Assembly (NCBI GenBank): GCA_003220985.1
Contig: QHTY01000058.1
Coordinates: 10,732 to 21,000, forward strand
DNA from: Gemmatimonadota bacterium
GTDB lineage: Bacteria > Gemmatimonadota > Gemmatimonadetes > Gemmatimonadales > GWC2-71-9
DNA: 10,269 bases
Reading direction: 5' to 3'
Under the pieces are notes generated by a model that saw only the letters and a program-made list of their open reading frames with translations, searched no databases and was not told the origin of the DNA. The translations under genes were made by a program, and so were the position numbers. Positions 1 to 7,204 of the stretch are shown piece by piece (position 1 is the first letter of the stretch; each line of letters begins with the position of its first letter).

Positions 1-91
1 GTGGAACCGGCGCCCTGACCTTGATGCGTGAGTTGCAGAATTGTCAGTGCCCGAGGCGCCATGGAGCGAAGCTAGTTATACTGGGACTCCG
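1..91. other. Left edge, no assignable gene
   Basis: These 91 bases hold no complete gene. Two plus-strand frames close quickly: one reads VEPAP then TGA at 16-18, the other ends with TGA at 29-31. Either could be the tail of an upstream gene cut by the window edge, but nothing is recognisable. The third frame stays open into the next gene but reads as a low-complexity shadow. A TATACT hexamer at 77-82 is listed separately. Confidence 0.4.
77..82 (+). promoter_or_regulatory. Possible -10 box just upstream of first glycosyltransferase
   Basis: TATACT matches the sigma-70 -10 consensus at five of six positions and lies nine bases before the ATG at 92. Transcription would begin at or next to the start codon, so the message would be leaderless or nearly so, which fits the lack of a Shine-Dalgarno sequence there. 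No convincing -35 hexamer sits 16-18 bases upstream, so this is weak. Confidence 0.3.
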
Positions 92-1033
92 ATGCACGTC
101 GTGGTCGCGTCCCATCACCGGCTTCCGGTCGAAGGTTACGGCGGACCCCAACGCGTCGTCGTGGCGCTCGTGCAGGCGCTGGCGGCCCTGGGGCATCGCG
201 TGACCGTACTCGCCCAGCCGGGCACCAAACTCGCCGCTGCGTCACGCATCATCGAAGTCTCGCCTCGTGCCCTGAAGAGCAACGGCGGCAGCACCGATCT
301 CACGTCGTTGCTGCCCGACAATGCCGACATCCTGCACGCGCATTTTCCCTTGAAGCAGGGCCCGAAATCCGTCCCGTTCGTGCAGACGCTGCATGGCAAT
401 TGGAAACCGGGAACAGCGCTGCCGCCCAACACGATTTTTCTCTCGCGCGATCATGCGCGCCGCCACGGCAGCGAGACGTTCGTGTACAACGGACTCGATC
501 CGGCGGATTTTATTTTCCGCCCGCGCAAGGAGCAGTGGGATCTCTTCCTCGGCAAACTGCATAGCGATCGCGGCTATCACTGGGCGATCGAAGCGGCGAA
601 GCGCACCGGCCGCCGGTTGATCGTCGCGGGCGGTTGGCGCCCAAGTTTTACCGGCGTGATCAAGTACGTCGGAGAAGTGGGCGGGAAACGCAAGGCGGTG
701 TTGCTCGCGCGCGCGCGCAGTCTCTGGATGCCGGCGCAGTGGGATGAGCCGTTCGGATTGCCGACGATCGAGGCGTTGTTCTCGGGCACTCCGGTACTCG
801 GCACCAAACGCGGCGCGTTGCCCGAGATCCTCACGCCTGAGGTTGGGGCGATTTGCGCGACGCTCGACGAAATGATCGCGGCAGCGTCGAACATTCAGAC
901 CCGAGATCCACGCGCGTGCCGGGCCCGCGCTGAGCGGCTGTTCACACACGTGCGAATGGCCGAGGAGTACGTCCGAATGTATGACGCCCTGAAAAAGAAG
1001 GGGACGTTGCCGCCGGGTCGTACTGTCGACTGA
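92..1033 (+). CDS. GT-B glycosyltransferase, GT4-like (first of tandem pair)
   Basis: This is a 313-residue GT-B fold glycosyltransferase, probably transferring a nucleotide-activated sugar to a cell-surface glycan on the cytoplasmic face of the membrane; donor and acceptor cannot be told. The N-terminal half opens with MHVVVASHHRLPV followed by a GYGGPQRVV loop typical of GT4 enzymes. The C-terminal half carries the donor-site strand RRLIVAGGWRP (around residues 174-184) and an intact EX7E motif (E219 and E227 in DEPFGLPTIEA), then SGTPVLG. The ATG at 92 is preferred over an in-frame TTG at 41 because the protein then starts in line with the next gene (MHIVQFQHTRVPV). There is no clear Shine-Dalgarno. 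Its TGA directly abuts the ATG of the next gene, a close paralogue, so the two are surely co-transcribed. It is slightly short for GT4, which often has 350-400 residues, but both domains are present. Confidence 0.85.
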   Translation: MHVVVASHHRLPVEGYGGPQRVVVALVQALAALGHRVTVLAQPGTKLAAASRIIEVSPRALKSNGGSTDLTSLLPDNADILHAHFPLKQGPKSVPFVQTLHGNWKPGTALPPNTIFLSRDHARRHGSETFVYNGLDPADFIFRPRKEQWDLFLGKLHSDRGYHWAIEAAKRTGRRLIVAGGWRPSFTGVIKYVGEVGGKRKAVLLARARSLWMPAQWDEPFGLPTIEALFSGTPVLGTKRGALPEILTPEVGAICATLDEMIAAASNIQTRDPRACRARAERLFTHVRMAEEYVRMYDALKKKGTLPPGRTVD

Positions 1034-2128
1034 ATGCACATCGTCCAATTCCAGCACACGCGCGTGCCGGTCGAAAAGTACGGCGGCGCGCAACGCATCG
1101 TCGTGTGGTTGAGTCAGGCGCTCGTGGAGATGGGTCATGACGTCACCCTGCTGGCGGGGCGCGGCAGCAAGGTCCCCGGCGTGCGCGTCGTCGAAATCGA
1201 CGCTGAGACGGTGCGCGCACCGGGCTTCGATCCGCGCCGCTACATAAGCCACCCAGTTGATATCATGCATTACCACTCGACGGTCCTGAATCCGCCGCGC
1301 GTGCCATATGTGGAAACACTGCATGGCAACATGGGGCCTGGACGTGCCGCGTCGCCGCACACCATCTGTGTGAGTGAAAACCACGCGCGGCGACACGGCA
1401 CCTCAGCCTATGTGCTCAACGGGGTGCGCCTTGATGAGTACGAGTTCCGATCAAGAAAGTCTGACTTCGATCTCTTCCTGGCTCGTCTGCATTCCGTCAA
1501 AGGTTGGCGGATCGCTGTCGCTGCGGCCAAAAGCGTCCCATTCAAGTTGATCGTCGCGGGAGGATGGCGGCCGAGCTTCTCGCGCTGGGTCAAGTTCGTC
1601 GGCGAGGTAGGGGGCGCACGCAAACGCGAGCTGCTCGCCGGCGCGCGCTGCCTATGGATGCCGGTGCAGTGGGAGGACCCCTGTCCGGTAAACGTTCTCG
1701 AGGCGCTCGCCAGCGGCACGCCCGTCCTGGCGACTCCGCGTGGATCGTTGCGCGAGCTTGTGGGCGCCGATGGTGGCGGCATCGGCGCCGGGGTCGCGGA
1801 GTTGCTCGCGCTGCGCTCGCGAGTCGAACAATTCGACTCCATCGCGGTCGATGGCCGTTTGCAGAAGGACCCTGCGACTGCGACTTTCAGCACACTCGTG
1901 GTTTCACCCAGGAACTGCCGGGAAGGACTACACGGGCTCGTAGTTGCGGAACTCGAACACCCGCGCGCCCGTCAGCCGCTCGATCCAATCGGAGAAGTAG
2001 AACCGCAGGTGCTCGAGCTTGAAATGCTGCGGCCCGACGAGGGGGTGGTGGGACCGTTTCGCGATCCACTCGCGCGCGACGGCGGGGTGCTGGCCGCGAT
2101 ACGGCTGGAGCAAGGGGATCCAGGCTAG
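1034..2128 (+). CDS. GT-B glycosyltransferase, GT4-like (second of tandem pair), C-terminus likely frameshifted
   Basis: As it reads, the product has 364 residues. Residues 1 to about 287 are a GT4-like glycosyltransferase closely similar to the upstream gene: both share LIVAGGWRPSF, FVGEVGG (YVGEVGG upstream), and WMP-QW followed by EAL-SGTPVL. The first glutamate of EX7E is aspartate here (D215, E223, in EDPCPVNVLEA). Residues 272-287 align without gaps to the paralogue's C-terminal helix up to FST. After that the reading frame gives unrelated sequence, while the +2 frame continues the family pattern (RGFTQE against the paralogue's VRMAEE). Removing one AC from the CACAC run at 1891-1895 would restore that match. 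The last 200 bases (1928-2128) lie antisense to the convergent glycosyltransferase gene, which is further evidence that the native stop was earlier, perhaps near 1943. It may still fold, since the catalytic core is intact. A sequencing or assembly error is an alternative. Confidence 0.75.
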   Translation: MHIVQFQHTRVPVEKYGGAQRIVVWLSQALVEMGHDVTLLAGRGSKVPGVRVVEIDAETVRAPGFDPRRYISHPVDIMHYHSTVLNPPRVPYVETLHGNMGPGRAASPHTICVSENHARRHGTSAYVLNGVRLDEYEFRSRKSDFDLFLARLHSVKGWRIAVAAAKSVPFKLIVAGGWRPSFSRWVKFVGEVGGARKRELLAGARCLWMPVQWEDPCPVNVLEALASGTPVLATPRGSLRELVGADGGGIGAGVAELLALRSRVEQFDSIAVDGRLQKDPATATFSTLVVSPRNCREGLHGLVVAELEHPRARQPLDPIGEVEPQVLELEMLRPDEGVVGPFRDPLARDGGVLAAIRLEQGDPG

Positions 2129-2768
2129 TGCGCCACCGTTCTCCTGCAGCTCGCGCTCGAGCCGCTGTGTGCACAACGGATACATCGTCTTGCAAATCTC
2201 GAGCTTTGCCTTGATCGCGCGCGCGGAGCGCGCCCAGCCGTAATGAAACACCTCGGCGTCGGTAGGACGCGCACGAACCTTCCGGTAGTTCGAGCCAACG
2301 CGAAACCCCTGCGCGCCCTGATAGGGACGGATATCCCTCCCGAGACGGATGCAGCGCGCTTCGCGCGATGCGATCGAAGCCGCCGTAGAAATGGAGATAC
2401 TTGACGAGCAGGCCCTCGACGCGTTCGTCACCGTCCCACTCGGCGACCTTCTCTTTGAGAATCCGCGCGCCGCGCTCGTGCAAGACTTCGTCGGCCTGGA
2501 TGTAGATGCCCCACGATCCCCGGCACGCGTCCATCGCCCGCTGCGTCTCGATGGACAGCATGAGGTTCTTTTTGGTGAAGTCCCACTCGGTATCGAGAAT
2601 GCGGACCCGCGGGTCGGCGACGGACGCGACGAGATCGCGCGTATCGTCATCCGATTTGCCGACGTTGACGACGACTTCGTCGCACACCGCGAGCACCGAC
2701 CGGATCGCGGGGACGATCGGGAAGTCGAGCTTGACGGCGTTGCGAACCAGGGTGAAGCCGGACAGCAC
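1928..2768 (-). pseudogene. GT2-type glycosyltransferase, frameshifted
   Basis: Read from a GTG at 2768, one base after the stop of the ABC exporter gene, this encodes about 280 residues in two frames. The N-terminal part (VLSGFTLVRNAVKLDFP, then a VCDEVVVNVGKSDDDT donor-binding segment and IYIQADEVLHE with a DXD-like QADE) is the start of a GT2/GT-A family glycosyltransferase. The frame then breaks between about 2354 and 2370, after YGGFDRIAR. The rest lies one base on: REARCIRLGRDIRPYQGAQGF, AEVFHYGW, and a C-terminus SDWIERLTGARVFEFRNYEP, all typical of the same family. From memory of relatives, about seven residues containing an RRWYR-like motif are missing at the break, so a short deletion is more likely than a single miscalled base. 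It is the last gene of the minus-strand operon and converges on the plus-strand glycosyltransferase. It probably modified an envelope glycan; the present copy looks inactive unless the break is an assembly error. Confidence 0.75.
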
Positions 2769-2769
2769 G

Positions 2770-4572
2770 TCAGGTGCGGAATTGGAGATTGTACAGCCGG
2801 CGGTACAGGCCGTCCGCGGACAGCAGGTCGCCGTGCGTGCCGCGCTCGACGATCCGCCCCTCCGCCAGCACGACGATGAAGTCGGCGTGCTGCACGGTCG
2901 CGAGGCGGTGCGCGATGACGAACACCGTGCGGTGCGCCATGAGCCGCTCGATCGCCTCCTGCACCAGCCGCTCGGACTCGGTGTCGAGCGCGCTGGTGGC
3001 CTCATCGAGAATGAGGATCGGGGGATCGCGGAGCAGCGCCCGTGCAATCGCGATTCGCTGGCGCTGGCCACCGGAGAGCCTCGTGCCGCGCTCGCCCAGC
3101 AACGTGCCATAGCCCTCGGGGAGGCGCATGATGAACTCGTCCGCGTTGGCCGCGCGCGCCGCGGCACGCACCTGGTCGAGCGGCACATCCTTCAGGCCGT
3201 AGGCGATATTCGCGAGCACGCTGTCGTTGAGGAGCACGGTTTCCTGCGACACGATCCCCATGAGCCGCCGCAGGGACGTGCGTGTGAAATTCGTGAGCGG
3301 CACGCCGTCCATGAGGATCTCGCCGCGCGTCGGCTCGTAGAAGCGCGGCAAGAGATCGACGAGCGTCGTCTTCCCAGCCCCCGACGGACCCACGATGGCG
3401 ACCACCTGGCCGCGCTGTACTTCGAGATCGACATCGCGTAGCACCGACTCGGTCGGTTCGTACTCGAACGACACGCCGCGGAATTCGATGCGCTCGCTGA
3501 ACTCGGCCGTGGTTTCCCCGGGACGGTCCCCTTCGGCCGACGGCAGATCGAGGACCTCGAACACGCGCTCGGCGGATGCCACCGCGGTCGCCATGACGGT
3601 CGGATAGTTGGAGACCGACTTGATCGGCGACATGAGCCGTAGACTCACCGCCAGAAACGTGATCAGTACGGCGGGATCGAGCGTGGCCCCTCCCCCGAGC
3701 GCGAGGCGCGTTCCCACCACGAGGATCAGCACGATCATGAAGCCGCCGAACACTCCGCTGACCGGACTCGTGAGACTGGAGTAGCGCTGCGCCCGCAGCA
3801 CCCGTTTGCGGTAGCGCTCGGCGAGCTCCTTGAACCGCCCCAGCTCGAACGCCTCGGCGACGTAGGCGCGAACCAGCTTCGCCGAGGCGATCATCTCCCC
3901 CACGTGGCTCGTCACCTCGCCGCGCTCGGCCGCCAGCTCGCGCGAGCGGCGCCGCAGCCGGTTGATCATCGGCCGGATGATCAACAGCAAGACCGGGGCG
4001 AGCAGCAGCGACAGCAGCGTCAGTTTGACCGAGAGACCGAATAGAATCACGACGTAGACGAGGATCACGACGAGGTTCTGCAGCAGCGACGCGAGCGCCG
4101 CGCTGACCGCGGTCTTGACCTGGTCGGTGTCGCTGATGACGCGCGCGATCGTCTGGCCCGCGCGGGTGCGCTGGAAATAGCCGAGCGGCAGCGTCTGGAG
4201 ATGGTCGACCAGCCTGACCCGCAGGTCCCGCACCACCCCTTCCTGAATCGCCACGCTTCCCATCGACGCGAAATAGGCCGCGAGGTTTTTCAGCAGCAGG
4301 GCGACGAGCAGGATGATGACGACGTTGCGCAGCGCGATGTCCGGCGACCCCGCTTGCAGGAACGGCCCGGCGATCTTGTGGAGCACCGCCTCGACCTGCG
4401 TCCCGCCCTGGTTAGGCAGGGCGGCGTTGCCGAACAGCGCGCGCAGAAACGGGATCAGCAGCACGAACGTGAAACCGTCGAGCACCGACGAGATCACCGT
4501 CGTGGCGATCGTCGCGGCGAACTGCAGCGAGTAGGGGCGCAGCAGTCCAAACAGCCGGTGCGAGCGGATCAT
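2770..4572 (-). CDS. MsbA-like ABC exporter (fused membrane and ATPase domains)
   Basis: This is a half-size ABC exporter of about 600 residues that would work as a homodimer in the inner membrane. Residues 1-330 form a six-helix ABC_membrane domain, with strongly hydrophobic stretches near 18-48, 84-104, 160-200 and 275-315. The nucleotide-binding domain (about 360-600) is complete: Walker A GPSGAGKTT (395-403), Q-loop VSQE, signature LSGGQ (499-503), Walker B ILILDEATS with catalytic E524, and H-loop IAHRL (H555). The overall form matches MsbA/lipid A-type flippases, and the neighbouring glycosyltransferases and heptosyltransferase support a lipid-linked glycan substrate, but the substrate is inference. 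The ATG at 4572 overlaps the upstream stop by one base; a GTG at 4575 would give a 4-nt overlap and one extra residue. Either implies translational coupling to the PorX-like gene. Confidence 0.9.
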   Translation of the reverse strand: MIRSHRLFGLLRPYSLQFAATIATTVISSVLDGFTFVLLIPFLRALFGNAALPNQGGTQVEAVLHKIAGPFLQAGSPDIALRNVVIILLVALLLKNLAAYFASMGSVAIQEGVVRDLRVRLVDHLQTLPLGYFQRTRAGQTIARVISDTDQVKTAVSAALASLLQNLVVILVYVVILFGLSVKLTLLSLLLAPVLLLIIRPMINRLRRRSRELAAERGEVTSHVGEMIASAKLVRAYVAEAFELGRFKELAERYRKRVLRAQRYSSLTSPVSGVFGGFMIVLILVVGTRLALGGGATLDPAVLITFLAVSLRLMSPIKSVSNYPTVMATAVASAERVFEVLDLPSAEGDRPGETTAEFSERIEFRGVSFEYEPTESVLRDVDLEVQRGQVVAIVGPSGAGKTTLVDLLPRFYEPTRGEILMDGVPLTNFTRTSLRRLMGIVSQETVLLNDSVLANIAYGLKDVPLDQVRAAARAANADEFIMRLPEGYGTLLGERGTRLSGGQRQRIAIARALLRDPPILILDEATSALDTESERLVQEAIERLMAHRTVFVIAHRLATVQHADFIVVLAEGRIVERGTHGDLLSADGLYRRLYNLQFRT

Positions 4573-6143
4573 CACCGGGATCGACGCGGCGTGAGCAGCG
4601 CGACCGGCAGGATCATTTCTTCCGGGGTCGCGCCGCCGTGCAGGAACGCGCCGCGATAGCGCGCCTGATATTCGCGCAGCTTCGTGGGATACACGAAGAA
4701 GCGGTCGCCGGTCGCGAGCAACAGCCGCACGCCCAGCCCTTTGGCGGGCAGGCCGTACGCCTTGAGGTCCTCGACCATGATCGCCGCCTCGGGATCTTCG
4801 GCTCGCAGGTCTTCGCCGAACTTATAGCGCAGGTTGGCGGTCGCGTCGCGCTTGGCGAAGACCGTCGCCGGCGTGTTGCAGTGAATCGCGCCGTGATCGG
4901 TCGTGAGCAGCACCGGCACGTTGCGACGCTCCGCCTCCTCGAGCGCGGCGAGCACGGGCGAGCGCTCGAACCACGTTTTCGTCAATCCCCGCAGCGCGTC
5001 CGCATCGCGCGCGACCTCATACAGGATCGCGTTCTCGGAGCGGCCGTGCGTCAGCTGGTCAATGAAGTTGAAGACGAGGGCGGTCACGCCGGGCTGCGCC
5101 AGATGCGCCGGCAGGCGGCGTAACAGATCGGTGCCATCGGCCGCCGTGAACAGCTTCTCGTAGCGCACCGGCACGGTCTCGCCGACCAGCTCGCGCAACT
5201 GCTCGGCCAGGAGCTCGGGCTCGTGGGCGTTGAGGCTCTCGTCGTCGGTCGGCGCGCCCCACCACTCGGGGTGCCGGGCTGCGATTTCCATCGGGAAGAG
5301 ACCGCTGAAGATCGCGTTGCGCGCGAACGGCGTCGCCGTCGGGAGAATGCTGTAGTAGTGCGATTCCTCGACGTCGAACAGCGGCGTGATCAGATCACGC
5401 AGCACTTCCCACTGATCGAGCCGCAGGCAATCGATCATGATGAACACCACGCGACCGGTGCGCTTGAGCGCGGGGACCAGAAACTCCGCGCCCACGTCGA
5501 CCGACAGCGGCGGCCGGTCCCGCTCGGGGTCGGCGAGCCAGCGGGGATAGCTCTTGGTGATGAAGACCTGGAAATCCTTGCGCAGGCTCTCTTGCAGGTT
5601 GTGCAGCGCCTCGGAGAGCCCGGGCTCATCGGCCGCGGCGAGGCGTACCTCCCATCGCGCCAGCTCGGCGATCAACTCGCTCCACTCGCGCCACGCAAGC
5701 GTGGCCCCCCGGCGGCCTTCCAGCTCGCGGAAGCGGGTGACGAAATCGCGGGCCAGGCGCTGCTGGCGAATGCGGTCGCCTTCGAGCAGGCGCGTGACCA
5801 CGGAGAGCACCTGGCGCGGATGCACCGGCTTCACGAGGTAATCGTCGATCTCGATGCCGATCGCGTCGCGCATCAGCCCGTCATCCTCGCTCTGCGTGAC
5901 CATCACCACCGCCATCGCCGGATCGATCGCGCGCATCTCCGGAATCAGCTCGATGCCACGCCGTCCCGGCATCTGCTCGTCGAGCAGCACGACGCTGTAC
6001 GGTTGGCGCCGCAACATCGCGAGGGCATCGTCGCCGTGCGCCGCCTGCGCCACCGCGAAGCCCTGCTGCTCGAGAAAGCGGCGGTGCGCCGCCAGGCCAT
6101 CGACTTCGTCGTCGACCCAGAGAATACTTTTCGGACGGGGCAT
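4572..6143 (-). CDS. PorX-like response regulator fused to PglZ phosphatase domain
   Basis: This cytoplasmic protein has 523 residues, close to Porphyromonas PorX. Residues 1-120 are a receiver domain: acidic pocket D11/D12, phospho-acceptor D55 in VVLLDEQMPG, T83 and K105 in YLVKPVHP. A helical linker (about 120-215) follows. The PglZ/alkaline phosphatase-like domain (about 215-515) keeps every expected metal or catalytic position I can see: D238 (FIMIDCLRLD), the nucleophile threonine region ILPTATPFARNAIFSG (T269/T271), D362 and H366 (IDQLTH), D416-H417 (TTDHG) and H502 (LHGGATPEE). In Bacteroidetes, PorX controls the type IX secretion system and dimerises on phosphorylation; its PglZ domain is a zinc phosphodiesterase or phosphatase. 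I infer a phospho-switched hydrolase here with unknown target. The ATG at 6143 begins MPRPKSILWVDDE, a normal receiver start, so upstream in-frame codons were not used. It leads a three-gene operon with an ABC exporter. No histidine kinase is in view. Confidence 0.88.
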   Translation of the reverse strand: MPRPKSILWVDDEVDGLAAHRRFLEQQGFAVAQAAHGDDALAMLRRQPYSVVLLDEQMPGRRGIELIPEMRAIDPAMAVVMVTQSEDDGLMRDAIGIEIDDYLVKPVHPRQVLSVVTRLLEGDRIRQQRLARDFVTRFRELEGRRGATLAWREWSELIAELARWEVRLAAADEPGLSEALHNLQESLRKDFQVFITKSYPRWLADPERDRPPLSVDVGAEFLVPALKRTGRVVFIMIDCLRLDQWEVLRDLITPLFDVEESHYYSILPTATPFARNAIFSGLFPMEIAARHPEWWGAPTDDESLNAHEPELLAEQLRELVGETVPVRYEKLFTAADGTDLLRRLPAHLAQPGVTALVFNFIDQLTHGRSENAILYEVARDADALRGLTKTWFERSPVLAALEEAERRNVPVLLTTDHGAIHCNTPATVFAKRDATANLRYKFGEDLRAEDPEAAIMVEDLKAYGLPAKGLGVRLLLATGDRFFVYPTKLREYQARYRGAFLHGGATPEEMILPVALLTPRRSR

Positions 6144-6202
6144 CTTGCGTGACAAGCTAGTCCCGCTGGCGAAGCCCGGCAACGCGCGACTACATTGGCC
6201 GC
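6144..6202. promoter_or_regulatory. Divergent promoter region
   Basis: This 59-bp gap separates the divergent PorX-like and heptosyltransferase genes and must hold a promoter for each, unless they rely on internal ones. On the minus strand, TTGCCG (6182-6177), a 17-nt spacer and TAGCTT (6159-6154) make a plausible sigma-70-like pair ending ten bases before the ATG. On the plus strand, TACATT (6191-6196) ends six bases before the GTG, with no good -35. TAGTC (6158-6162) and GACTA (6188-6192) form a 5-bp inverted repeat that overlaps both boxes. Neither gene has a visible Shine-Dalgarno, so both messages may be leaderless. Confidence 0.4.
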
Positions 6203-7204
6203 GTGTTGCGTATTCTGTGCGTCCGGTTCAGCTCCATCGGCGACGTCCTCCTCACCACTCCCCTCGTGCGCGCGTTGCACCGGCGCCATCCCGACGCCGA
6301 GCTGTATTTCGTCACCAAGCCGGCGATGGCGCCGCTCGTCGTCGAGAATCCGCATCTGACCGGCGTCGTCGAGCTCGGCCCCAAGGAGCGAATCCCCGAC
6401 CTCGCGCGCCGGCTGCGGGCACTCCGGCCCACGCATGGGCTGGATCTGCACGGCAGTCTGCGCAGCGCGGCGCTGCGTTGGCTGGTGCCCTGCGCGTGGT
6501 CCCGCTACTCCAAGCGCAAATTCGCGCGCACCACGTTGATCGCGACGAAGATCAACATCTACGGCCGGCACGTGCCGGTTCCCGAGCGCTACTTCGAGGC
6601 GGCGCGAGCACTCCACGTCGCGCCGGACGGCGGCCCGCCGGAATTCTTTCTTGCGCCGGCCGCGCGCGCGCATATGACCCATTGGCTCGCCGCAGTGGGA
6701 CTCGACCTAAAGCCATTTGCCGTGATTGCCCCGGGGGCGGCGCACGCCACCAAACGGTGGCCCATTGAGCATTGGCGGGCCCTCACCGACCGGTTGCGAC
6801 AGCTCGGGCTCGGCGTCGTCGCCGTCGGTGGACCGACGGGAAGCGATCGCGAGCTCGCCGCGGCGCTCGAGCCGAGCGTCATCAATGTGGCGGGCGAGTT
6901 CACCCTCCAAGAAACCGGCGCGTGTCTGGAGCGAGCGACCGTGCTGATCTCGGGCGATACCGGCGTGATGCATATGGCCACTGGCGTACGAACACGCGTC
7001 GTCGCGCTCTTTGGACCGACGGTGGAGCCCTTCGGCTTCTTCCCCTACACCACGCCCGCTCGGGCGACGGTGCTCGAGCGGGACCTGAGCTGCCGTCCAT
7101 GTTCGGCGATGGGATCGGAACGGTGCCCACTGGGACATCATCGCTGCCTGGAAGACGTGCTTCCCGATCAGGTGGCTGCCGTGGTGCAGCGCCTGGTGGC
7201 ATGA
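6203..7204 (+). CDS. GT9 family heptosyltransferase (lipopolysaccharide core type)
   Basis: This 333-residue protein belongs to glycosyltransferase family 9, the ADP-heptose:LPS heptosyltransferases (WaaC/WaaF/RfaF class), which act on lipid A-core at the cytoplasmic face of the inner membrane. It starts with LRILCVRFSSIGDVLLTTP, where D14 corresponds to the family's catalytic aspartate. The second domain has APGAAHATKRWPIEHW (about 176-191, K184 a likely phosphate contact) and SGDTGVMHMATGV then ALFGPT (about 250-272), the ADP-sugar-binding loop. The C-terminus has the four-cysteine pattern C297-x2-C300-x7-C308-x6-C315 common in this family. Length is normal. A GTG is used as start, the first codon that keeps the conserved opening, without a visible ribosome-binding site. 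It is divergent from the PorX-like operon and overlaps the next gene by ATGA. Which core position it glycosylates cannot be told. Confidence 0.88.
   Translation: MLRILCVRFSSIGDVLLTTPLVRALHRRHPDAELYFVTKPAMAPLVVENPHLTGVVELGPKERIPDLARRLRALRPTHGLDLHGSLRSAALRWLVPCAWSRYSKRKFARTTLIATKINIYGRHVPVPERYFEAARALHVAPDGGPPEFFLAPAARAHMTHWLAAVGLDLKPFAVIAPGAAHATKRWPIEHWRALTDRLRQLGLGVVAVGGPTGSDRELAAALEPSVINVAGEFTLQETGACLERATVLISGDTGVMHMATGVRTRVVALFGPTVEPFGFFPYTTPARATVLERDLSCRPCSAMGSERCPLGHHRCLEDVLPDQVAAVVQRLVA

Noticed and set aside
41..82. TTGTCA (41-46) as the -35 partner of TATACT (77-82)
   Set aside because: The spacing is 30 bases, far beyond the 16-18 that works for sigma-70.
41..91. Extended start (TTG at 41) for the first glycosyltransferase
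   Set aside because: The 17 extra residues do not match the paralogue, whose protein begins exactly at the equivalent of the ATG at 92.
242..1396. Long open frame on the minus strand across both glycosyltransferase genes
   Set aside because: It has no recognisable motif, is rich in Arg/His/Ala and lies opposite well-supported genes; such antisense frames are expected at this GC content.
2506..3441. Plus-strand open frame opposite the ABC exporter ATPase domain
   Set aside because: The minus-strand frame carries intact Walker A, signature and Walker B motifs; this one is composition only.
4572..6143. PglZ domain as a sign of a BREX or Pgl phage-defence locus
   Set aside because: The domain is fused to a receiver and none of the BREX partners (BrxL, PglX methylase, BrxC ATPase) is nearby; PorX-type architecture fits better.
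5223..6152. Plus-strand open frame opposite the PorX-like gene
   Set aside because: The minus-strand reading has a complete receiver and PglZ domain; the plus reading has no family features.
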